NCBI GenBank assembly: GCA_038241255.1
Contig: JBBRFW010000059.1
Span: 1 to 21,842, forward strand
Length of the DNA stretch: 21,842 nt
Source: Schlegelella_A sp038241255
Lineage (GTDB): Bacteria > Pseudomonadota > Gammaproteobacteria > Burkholderiales > Burkholderiaceae_C
Direction: 5' to 3'
A program made the translations under genes and the position numbers. Positions 1 to 7,993 of this stretch are shown here, piece by piece. Numbering within the stretch: position 1 is the stretch's first letter; each line of letters begins with the position of its first letter. The notes under the pieces are model-generated. The model was not told where the DNA came from. It made no database searches and worked only from the letters and a program-made list of their open reading frames with translations.

Positions 1-40
1 CGAGGGAATCGAAAGTCATCGGGAGTTCTGCCAAATTCAT
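1..40 (-). CDS. Possible start of a divergent gene cut by the left edge
   Basis: On the minus strand an ATG at 40-38 opens a frame that stays open to the window edge (13 codons, MNLAELPMTFDSL). An AGCAGG sequence lies about five bases upstream and could be a ribosome binding site. This would be a gene divergent from ettA. Thirteen residues are too few to name a family, and the frame may be open by chance. Confidence 0.25.
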   Translation of the reverse strand, partial: MNLAELPMTFDSL

Positions 41-184
41 CGGCCTGCTGCTCGCGTTTTGCGAGCGCCAGTCGAAGGCAGACGGGGGAGGGGAGTCGGA
101 AGCGACTGCGTCGACGCTGACTGGAAACGATCGCGACGCGAGGTGGCATTGTAGTCGAGCTCGCTCGCTCGCACCCGTGAACAA

Positions 185-214
185 GCGGCGATGCGCCGCG
201 TTGTTCGATCGAAC
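185..214. repeat. Two adjacent inverted repeats upstream of ettA
   Basis: GCGGCG-ATG-CGCCGC (185-199) is followed at 203-214 by the perfect 12-bp palindrome GTTCGATCGAAC. They lie 103 nt or more upstream of the ettA start, in a 1-317 stretch where I see no convincing complete gene. They could be an operator or mRNA-leader structure. The sequence shows the symmetry; any function is inference. Confidence 0.3.
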
Positions 215-317
215 GGCCCAATCGCCTTTGGGTCGGGGCGGTCGGCGGCGACCAGCGACAATAGCTCATCGGCCCCGGGTTCTCCGGCGTGCCTTCGACC
301 TCTCCAGCAGGCAATTC

Positions 318-1982
<1,665 letters not shown>

Positions 1983-2075
1983 GCGGGGCTGAGCGCGAAT
2001 TACGTCCGTTTCGCGAACTCGGGCGCCGCTTTACCATCGAACGAGCTTCCCGCTCTTCGCCGAGGACCTCTCCGC

Positions 2076-4865
2076 ATGCTCGAATTTCGCTTTTCGCCGG
2101 TCCGGGCGCTCGCGCTTGTCGCCGCCACCGCCGCCTTGGCGGGCTGCACGACGCTGCAGACGATCGCCCCGACTGCGCCCTTGGCTGCGGCCGGCGCAGG
2201 CGCCTCGGCTCCGACCTCGGCCGCCGGCCCGGGCGGCGCGGCCTCGGGCCTGCGGCCGCCGGGTGCGCCGCCGGTCGCCGTCCCGCCTGGCGGGCTGCGC
2301 CCGTTCGCCGAGGTGATCAAGGAAGCGCGCCGCACCGACGCCGTCCTCGCCTTCTGGCAGAAGGACGAGAAGGTCTGGCTCGAGCTCAAGCCCGACGACT
2401 TCAACACGCCGTTCTTCCTCTCGCCTAAGCTGAAGACGGGCATCGGCGAGCGCGGCTTCTACGGCGGGCTGATGCAGGACAACGGCATCGTCGAGTTCCG
2501 CCGCGTGCACAACCAGGTGCAGATGATCTGGCGCAACGTCGGCTACACGGCCAAGGCCGGCACGCCCGAAGCGCTGGCGATCGAGGCTGGTTACTCGCCG
2601 AGCCTGCTCGCGAGCGCGCCGGTGCTGAGCCTGCCCGAGCCCGAGCGCAAGTCCGTCCTGGTCGAAGCGAACGCGCTCTTCCTTGCCGACCTGCTCGGCT
2701 TCGGCATGGACCTGCAGCGCGCGTATCGCCAGGGCTATGCCTTCGATTCGCGCAACTCGGCGATCACGCAAGTCCGTGCTGCCCGGGATGCGCTCGTGCT
2801 GGAGGTGCTCGGCCACTACGCGACCGCGTCGATCTCGGTACCGCAGCCGGGAACGCCGCCCGGCGTGCCGCAACCCTCCGCGCCGAAGTCATTGCCCGAC
2901 CCGCGCAGCCTTTTTCTCACCATCCACTACTCGCTCGCGCGCCTGCCGGCCGAGCCGATGCATGGTCGGCGCGCCGACCCGCGCGTCGGTTATTTCGAAA
3001 GCGGCCGCTTCGACTTCAGCGACGACTTGCAGAGGACGCCGCGGCAGCGCTTCGTCAACCGCTGGCGCCTCGAGAAGAAGGACCCCGAGGCCGCAATCTC
3101 GGAGCCGGTCAAGCCGATCGTCTTCTGGATCGACCGTACCGTACCGTTCAAGTACCGCGACGTGATCACCGCCGGCGCGCTCGAATGGAACAAGGCGTTC
3201 GAGAAGATCGGCTTCAGGGACGCGATCCAGGTCGAGGTGCAGCCGGAGGGCGCCGACTTCGACACCCTCGACTTCGGGCGCTCGTCGATCCGCTGGATGA
3301 CGAACGCGTCGCCGACGTTCGGCGCGATCGGGCCGAGCCACGTCGACCCGCGCAGCGGCGAGATCCTCGATGCCGACATCGGCATCGAGAGCTTGTCGTC
3401 GCGCAACATCCGCGCCGCGCGTTCGCAGATCCTCGCCTCGGGCGGCATCGACAACCCGTTCCGTGACGCCGATCCGACGCCGCAGGAACTGGCGCTCCTG
3501 ATGTCGGGCCGGGTCTGCACGTACGGCGAGATGGCCGCCGAGCAGATGACGTATGGCGCCGACGTCCTCGAGGCGCGCGGCGACCTCGAGCCGGGCAGTT
3601 CCGAGGCCGAATCATTCGTGATCGCGTACCTGAAGGACGTGACGATGCACGAGGTCGGCCACACGCTCGGCCTGCGCCACAACTTCCGCTCCTCGCGCGT
3701 CTACACGCAGGCGCAGCTCGCCGACCCGGTGTTCACGCGCGAGCACGGCATCACGGGCTCGGTGATGGAGTACGCGCCGATCAATCTCAACGCCGCCGAC
3801 GAGCCGCGCGAGCGCTACGGCACGCCGTTCAACGACACCCTGGGCCCCTACGATTACTGGGCCATCGAGTACGCGTACAAGCCGCTGCCGTCCGGCCAAA
3901 CGGCCGCCGAGGAGCGCGCCGCGCTCGAGAAGATCGCCGGCCGGAGCGCCGAGCCGCTGCTCGCCTACGGGACCGACGAGGACAACTTCATCGGCGTCGA
4001 TCCAGAAACGCTGCAGTTCGACCTCGGCAACGATGTCATCGCCTTCGCGAAGAAGCGCATCGCCATCGCCCAGGAGCTCCTCAAGCGGCAGGAGACGAGG
4101 ACGCTGCGCCCCGACCAGGACTACAACGTCCTCAAGCGCTCGGTGAGCTACGCGTTGCGCGACGTCGCCCGCGCCGCCAACGTGCTGTCGCGCCAGATCG
4201 GCGGCGTGCGCACGGTGCGCGACGCGCCGGGGACCGGGCGCGATCCGCTCACGCCGGTGCCGGTCGCCGAGCAGCGCGAGGCCCTGGACGTGATCACCGG
4301 CAGCCTCCTGTCGGCGGACAGCTTCCGGATCTCGCCGACGCTGCAGCGCAAGCTCGGCGCCGACTTTGCCGAGCGCACCGACGCGATCTTCGGTGGCGAA
4401 GGATCGACCCAGACCGACTACTCGCCGTCCGAGCAGGTGCTCGGCCTGCAGCGTTCGCTGCTCGCCGTGATGATGAGCGACACCGTGGCGACGCGCCTCC
4501 TTGAAAGCAGCGAGAAGGCGCCGAGCGGCGCGGGCCGAGCACTGCGCATGCCGGAGCTCTACGCCCGCCTGACGCAGGCGGTGTGGAGCGAACTCGACGG
4601 CCGGGGCGGCGACGTAGCGGCGCTGCGCCGCGAAGTGCAGCGAGATCACGTCAACCGCATCGCTGCGCTGCTGATCCGGCCGGGCGCGGCGACCCGGGCC
4701 GACACGCGCAGCGCTGTGCGCGCGCTGGCGCGGGTGCTGCTCGATAGGATCCGCAGCGCCAGCGCTCGGCCCGGACTGAGCGAGGAGACGAGGGCCCACC
4801 TCGCCGACAGTGTCGACACGCTCGAGCAGGCCTTGTCGGCAAGGCTTCAGCGCAGCGGCGCCTGA
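2076..4865 (+). CDS. Outer-membrane-type lipoprotein zinc metalloprotease (DUF5117/DUF4953, EcxA-like zinc-binding family)
   Basis: A 929-residue secreted lipoprotein with a predicted zinc protease domain. The signal peptide ends in the lipobox LAGC with the acylated Cys at 24, followed by an Ala/Pro/Gly-rich tether to about residue 80. The middle part resembles the DUF5117 module. The catalytic part carries HEVGHTLGLRH at 525-535, so H525, H529 and H535 are zinc ligands and E526 the catalytic base, with a Met-turn SVMEY around M564; this is the metzincin arrangement. The C-terminal 200 residues look helical. GAGGA at 2062-2066 lies about nine bases before the ATG. The natural substrate of this family is not established; periplasmic or surface peptide or protein turnover is inference. 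All ligands are present, so it should be active. Confidence 0.9.
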   Translation: MLEFRFSPVRALALVAATAALAGCTTLQTIAPTAPLAAAGAGASAPTSAAGPGGAASGLRPPGAPPVAVPPGGLRPFAEVIKEARRTDAVLAFWQKDEKVWLELKPDDFNTPFFLSPKLKTGIGERGFYGGLMQDNGIVEFRRVHNQVQMIWRNVGYTAKAGTPEALAIEAGYSPSLLASAPVLSLPEPERKSVLVEANALFLADLLGFGMDLQRAYRQGYAFDSRNSAITQVRAARDALVLEVLGHYATASISVPQPGTPPGVPQPSAPKSLPDPRSLFLTIHYSLARLPAEPMHGRRADPRVGYFESGRFDFSDDLQRTPRQRFVNRWRLEKKDPEAAISEPVKPIVFWIDRTVPFKYRDVITAGALEWNKAFEKIGFRDAIQVEVQPEGADFDTLDFGRSSIRWMTNASPTFGAIGPSHVDPRSGEILDADIGIESLSSRNIRAARSQILASGGIDNPFRDADPTPQELALLMSGRVCTYGEMAAEQMTYGADVLEARGDLEPGSSEAESFVIAYLKDVTMHEVGHTLGLRHNFRSSRVYTQAQLADPVFTREHGITGSVMEYAPINLNAADEPRERYGTPFNDTLGPYDYWAIEYAYKPLPSGQTAAEERAALEKIAGRSAEPLLAYGTDEDNFIGVDPETLQFDLGNDVIAFAKKRIAIAQELLKRQETRTLRPDQDYNVLKRSVSYALRDVARAANVLSRQIGGVRTVRDAPGTGRDPLTPVPVAEQREALDVITGSLLSADSFRISPTLQRKLGADFAERTDAIFGGEGSTQTDYSPSEQVLGLQRSLLAVMMSDTVATRLLESSEKAPSGAGRALRMPELYARLTQAVWSELDGRGGDVAALRREVQRDHVNRIAALLIRPGAATRADTRSAVRALARVLLDRIRSASARPGLSEETRAHLADSVDTLEQALSARLQRSGA

Positions 4866-4872
4866 CGGCAAC

Positions 4873-4898
4873 GAAAACGGCCGCCCGAGGGCGGCCGT
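4873..4898 (-). terminator. Intrinsic terminator between convergent genes
   Basis: A perfect 9-bp stem, ACGGCCGCC / GGCGGCCGT (4877-4885 with 4890-4898), has a CGAG loop. On the minus strand it is followed by a short T run (GTTTTCG), so it best terminates the small minus-strand gene ending at 4932. It lies between two converging genes and could also stop plus-strand transcripts from the metalloprotease gene. Confidence 0.7.
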
Positions 4899-4931
4899 GG
4901 AAAGGCGCCGAGCGCCTGGGGGGAAAGGGTC

Positions 4932-5189
4932 CTACTGCAGGCGCTGTCCTGGCTCGCCGTCGCCGACGGCGACGCGCGCGTCGGAGAGGCGGCGGCCGGT
5001 CACGGTGACGGTCGGCAGGACCACGGCCGCGGCGATGCGCTTGCCGATCACCGTCACTGTCGGCAAGGAAGCGACCGCGCTCGCCTCGGCGGCGCTGCGT
5101 TGCGAGCCCAGCATCTCCGAACCGATCGCTGCGGTGCCGGCGGCCAGAAGGCTGAAGGTCAGGACGGCGGAAAGAATGTTGTCTGACAT
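4932..5189 (-). CDS. Small secreted protein with two TonB-box-like repeats
   Basis: An 85-residue protein of unknown function. An N-terminal hydrophobic segment (about 4-22) looks like a signal peptide or anchor. Two near-identical motifs follow, LPTVTVIGKR (42-51) and LPTVTVTGRR (58-67), then an acidic, Gly-rich tail. The motifs resemble the TonB box at the mature N-terminus of TonB-dependent receptors, but no plug or barrel follows. The start is the ATG at 5189, where AGGAG stands about six bases upstream; an in-frame ATG nine codons earlier lacks such a site. A paralogous 59-residue gene at 7668-7847 shares the motif and the upstream sequence. Known: the general TonB-box consensus. Inferred: a periplasmic location and any link to TonB. 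I do not recognise a named family. Confidence 0.75.
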   Translation of the reverse strand: MSDNILSAVLTFSLLAAGTAAIGSEMLGSQRSAAEASAVASLPTVTVIGKRIAAAVVLPTVTVTGRRLSDARVAVGDGEPGQRLQ

Positions 5190-5218
5190 GATGGGCTCCT
5201 GATGAATCCGGCGCATCC

Positions 5219-5281
5219 GGCGATGCGCTGGACGTGAATGTAGGCAGCGTCGTCGCGCCTTCCCAGCAGCTTGCGACGAAG
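5219..5281 (-). promoter_or_regulatory. Conserved promoter block of the small-protein gene (copy 1)
   Basis: Read on the minus strand, CTTCGTCGCAAG is followed after 23 bases by TGCCTA, then after 8 bases by a TCCANCGCANCNCC block. The same three blocks with the same spacing occur upstream of the second small gene (7865-7927). By hand, about 41 of 63 positions match with no gap. The block lies roughly 30-90 nt before the ATG, where a promoter should be. The sigma factor or regulator is unknown. Confidence 0.6.
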
Positions 5282-5361
5282 CGCGTTTTTCGCGTGACGA
5301 GCCGCTCCAAAGCCCGACGGAAGCGGCCGCGTCCCGCGGCGCGGGCGTCCGCAGGCCGGTC

Positions 5362-7419
5362 TCAGGCGCGCCGGACCGCGCCCGGAACGTCGGACTGGCG
5401 CGTCTCGTCGAACAGCGACGGCTTGAACACCGAGGCGCCTTCGGAGCGGTCGTTGACGGCCCAGAGCATGAGGGCCCGCGCCGACATCGGCTTGGCGAAC
5501 AGGAACCCCTGCAGCTCGTCGCAGCCCATGTGCACGAGCACCTGCTGCTGGCGCTGGTTCTCGACGCCCTCGGCGACGACCTTGAGGCCGAGCGCGTGGG
5601 CGAGCTTGATGACGGCGTCGACGACGGCGCGCGCGTCGGCGCTGTGCTCGAGGTCCTGGATGAAGCTGCGGTCGATCTTCAGCTCTTCGGCGGGGAGCTT
5701 CCTCAGGTAGCTGAGGCTCGAGTAGCCGGTGCCGAAGTCGTCGATCGACAGGTGCGTGCCCAGCTCGCCGAGGCGTCGGAACGTCGTTTGCGTGGTCTTG
5801 GTGTCCTCCATCGCCGCGGATTCGGTGATCTCGCACGTCAGCAGCGAAGGGTGGATCTTGTGCGACTGGAGCGCGTCTGTGACGCGCTCGACGATGTCGT
5901 CCTGGCGCATCTGGTGCGCCGAGAGGTTGATCGCGACGCGCATTCTCACGCCCTTCTCGCGCCACTGGCGGCTTTGCCGGCAGGCGTCTTCGATCACCCA
6001 GTTGCCGATCGCGCCGATCAGGCCGAAGCGCTCGGCGATCGGGATGAAGGTGCTCGGCAGCAGCATGCCGCGGGTCGGATGCTTCCAGCGCAGCAGCGCC
6101 TCGACGGCGGTCACCTTGCCGCTCTTGGCATCGATCTTCGGCTGGTAGAAGAGCTCGAACTCCTTGGCGGCCACGGCCTTGCGCAGGTCGCGCAACAGCT
6201 CGAACTGCGCCTCGGCGTCTGCGTCCATGGCGTTCGAATAGAAGCAGTGCTTCGATCCGCCCGAGCGCTTCGACGCGTACATGGCAGCGTCGGCGCGCGC
6301 GATCAGCTTGGCGTGGCTGCAGCCGTCGGGGTACATCGCAATGCCGACCGAGCACGAGATCATCACCTCGCGGCCTTCGGCGGCATAGGGCTGCGACAGC
6401 CCCTGGATCAGGCGGTCGGCGACGTGCGCGATGCCCTCCTGTGAGGTGACGTTGCTGAGCAGGAGCAGGAACTCGTCGCCGCCGACGCGCGCCACGACGT
6501 CCTTGCCGCGCGACATCGCCTTCAGGCGCTGGCCGACCTGCTCGAGGACGAGGTCGCCGATCGAGTGGCCGTAGGTGTCGTTGACCGGCTTAAAGCCGTC
6601 CAGGTCGATGAAGAGCAGCGCCAGCCGGCTGGCGTTCGCGTCGGCCTTGGTGGCGGCGGCGGCGAGGCGATCCTCGAAGTACACGCGCGTCGGCAGCTGC
6701 GTCAGGCTGTCGACCGTCGGCGCGGCGCTGACCGTGCGCCGCGTCGGCTCGTCCTCGCGGCCGCCGGCGCCGTGCAGGGCGTCGAGCATCGTCAGGGCGA
6801 TGGCGGCGACGGCGGCGACGAGAAGCGCTCCCGTCCAGTCCGGCGCGGCGGCGGGCTCGGTATCGGCCGAGACTGAAGCCGCCAGCGTGAGAAGCATGGC
6901 GCTGAACAGGGCGCCGCTGATCCGCATGGCCGCCAGCTTCTTGCCCGCCTCGAACTCCACCCCGAGACTGACCAGAGTCGTCGCGAGGAAGAACATCGAG
7001 AGGCCCGGGCCCCAGGCGCCGAACACGGCCGTGGCCCGGAACAGGCCGGGCGTGGCGAAGACCGAGTGCGCGTAGGCGACGAGGAGCGTGATCACCGCGA
7101 GGGCGGCGAAGGCGGGGACGGTCTTGCGCGTCGCGGCGACCGACGTGAGCAGGGCCAGGCCGGCGAGAAGCCAGGCCAGCGCACCGCCCAGGAAGGGCAC
7201 GCCGAGCACGCTCGCGGCGTCGGTGGGCGCGACGAAGTGGCCGGGCCACCAGAGGCCGAGGCCGCCGAGCAGCACGGCCGCGACCCTGAGCCGGAGGCCG
7301 CCGGGCCGCGCGCGGCCGCGCGCGGCGGCGAAGATCTCCGCCGTCAGCCACAGCAGCAGCGCGCTGATCAAGAGGCCGACGACGCCGGGCACCAGTCGGT
7401 GGCTATCCAGGGAATTCAT
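5362..7419 (-). CDS. Seven-TM sensor with GGDEF and EAL domains (c-di-GMP synthesis and breakdown)
   Basis: A 685-residue inner-membrane protein. About seven hydrophobic helices occupy residues 11-215. A GGDEF domain (about 235-395) has intact GGDEF at 313-317 and an inhibitory-site RGKD at 304-307, five residues upstream. An EAL domain (about 403-655) has EALLRW at 440-445, DDFGTGYS at 560-567, KIDRSFI and AEGVE. All residues expected for diguanylate cyclase and phosphodiesterase activity are therefore present, and the net direction cannot be read from sequence. The N-terminal module recalls the MHYT sensor in helix spacing (GLGLWWPGHF around 54-62 aligns with GxGIWSMHF), but most metal-ligand residues are not conserved. 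That assignment is tentative. The gene sits between two small secreted-protein genes on the same strand; there is no strong ribosome binding site at the ATG. Confidence 0.93.
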   Translation of the reverse strand: MNSLDSHRLVPGVVGLLISALLLWLTAEIFAAARGRARPGGLRLRVAAVLLGGLGLWWPGHFVAPTDAASVLGVPFLGGALAWLLAGLALLTSVAATRKTVPAFAALAVITLLVAYAHSVFATPGLFRATAVFGAWGPGLSMFFLATTLVSLGVEFEAGKKLAAMRISGALFSAMLLTLAASVSADTEPAAAPDWTGALLVAAVAAIALTMLDALHGAGGREDEPTRRTVSAAPTVDSLTQLPTRVYFEDRLAAAATKADANASRLALLFIDLDGFKPVNDTYGHSIGDLVLEQVGQRLKAMSRGKDVVARVGGDEFLLLLSNVTSQEGIAHVADRLIQGLSQPYAAEGREVMISCSVGIAMYPDGCSHAKLIARADAAMYASKRSGGSKHCFYSNAMDADAEAQFELLRDLRKAVAAKEFELFYQPKIDAKSGKVTAVEALLRWKHPTRGMLLPSTFIPIAERFGLIGAIGNWVIEDACRQSRQWREKGVRMRVAINLSAHQMRQDDIVERVTDALQSHKIHPSLLTCEITESAAMEDTKTTQTTFRRLGELGTHLSIDDFGTGYSSLSYLRKLPAEELKIDRSFIQDLEHSADARAVVDAVIKLAHALGLKVVAEGVENQRQQQVLVHMGCDELQGFLFAKPMSARALMLWAVNDRSEGASVFKPSLFDETRQSDVPGAVRRA

Positions 7420-7489
7420 GAGGAGCTGGGCCCGCTCGTGCGCAAGGTGGCGAGTGATCCCCCCGCGGGAGCACCGACTCGTTCATTTC

Positions 7490-7507
7490 GGTACCGCGTG
7501 CGGTACC
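7490..7507. promoter_or_regulatory. 18-bp palindrome upstream of the GGDEF-EAL gene
   Basis: GGTACCGC-GT-GCGGTACC is a perfect 8-2-8 inverted repeat, 70-88 nt before the start codon of the GGDEF-EAL gene. Its position suits an operator for a dimeric regulator. No cognate regulator is adjacent. Confidence 0.45.
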
Positions 7508-7596
7508 TTGAGCACCTTTGGCCGAGTTTTCGGATCAGGCGCCGCGGCAGGCTAGCGCCTTGCCGGGCCGGCGCGGGCCATCAAGGCCGCACGCCG

Positions 7597-7628
7597 TTGA
7601 AAATGCACGCTTTGCGTTCGCTGCGTGC
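7597..7628 (-). terminator. Candidate terminator of the 59-residue gene
   Basis: On the minus strand GCACGC and GCGTGC pair around a 12-base loop and are followed by ATTTTC. A second hairpin just before it (7629-7648, GGCCGGC/GCCGGCC, six-base loop) has no T run. Together they probably end the small-gene transcript 40-70 nt after its stop. Confidence 0.45.
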
Positions 7629-7667
7629 GGCCGGCATTGTCGCCGGCCCGCGCCTCGCGGCGGCCGA

Positions 7668-7847
7668 TCAGTTGCGGGTTAGGCGCTTGCCGGTGATCTC
7701 GACACGCGGCAGCGTGATGACCGGCGTCGCGGCGGTGACCGCGACGCGAGCGGCCCAGGGCCGCTGCCGGGCTTCGGCGGCGACGCCGAGGGCAGCGGTG
7801 GCGAGCACGGCGAAGATGGCGGCGGAAGCAGTGAGGCGGCTGATCAT
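7668..7847 (-). CDS. Small secreted protein with one TonB-box-like motif
   Basis: A 59-residue protein of unknown function. Residues 1-24 form a typical signal peptide (positive start, hydrophobic core, likely cleavage after GVAA). The mature part is only about 35 residues and ends in LPRVEITGKR (46-55) plus LTRN. The start at 7847 is set by GGAG about seven bases upstream; the leader GGAGCCCGCCATG closely matches GGAGCCCATCATG of the paralogue at 4932-5189. It shares the LPxVxxxGKR motif and upstream region with that gene and lies on the other side of the GGDEF-EAL gene. Export is predicted from sequence; the role is unknown. The TonB-box resemblance is a pattern match only. Confidence 0.72.
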   Translation of the reverse strand: MISRLTASAAIFAVLATAALGVAAEARQRPWAARVAVTAATPVITLPRVEITGKRLTRN

Positions 7848-7864
7848 GGCGGGCTCCGTGAGGG

Positions 7865-7927
7865 GGTGGTGCGTTGGAGCGAACTCTAGGCACCGACCCG
7901 TGCACTTGACAGCCCCTTGCGACGAAG
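7865..7927 (-). promoter_or_regulatory. Conserved promoter block of the small-protein gene (copy 2)
   Basis: The same order and spacing as at 5219-5281: CTTCGTCGCAAG, 23 bases, TGCCTA, 8 bases, TCCANCGCANCNCC on the minus strand. The 12-base CTTCGTCGCAAG is identical in both copies. The block ends about 17 nt before the ATG at 7847. Confidence 0.6.
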
Positions 7928-7955
7928 ACCCGATCGCGCCGGACGAGTGGCGGCC

Positions 7956-7977
7956 TGGCGCGACGAACGTCGCGCCA
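7956..7977 (-). terminator. Hairpin after the aminopeptidase gene
   Basis: TGGCGCGAC and GTCGCGCCA form a perfect 9-bp stem with a four-base loop, 16 nt past the stop codon of the aminopeptidase gene on the minus strand. There is no T run, so it may be a Rho-dependent end or a 3' stabilising structure. Confidence 0.5.
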
Positions 7978-7993
7978 TCGCTCGCGGCCAGCC

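Noticed and set aside
177..317. An N-terminal extension of EttA from a GTG at 177
   Set aside because: The 47 added residues do not resemble the family and the ATG at 318 matches the usual N-terminus and length.
3612..4871. A 419-codon minus-strand frame opposite the metalloprotease
   Set aside because: It mirrors the coding strand, has no recognisable domain, and would overlap the terminator region.
5211..5228. A short direct repeat (GCATCCGGCGATG-like) before the small-protein gene as a mobile-element footprint
   Set aside because: Only two short copies, no flanking duplication and no transposase nearby.
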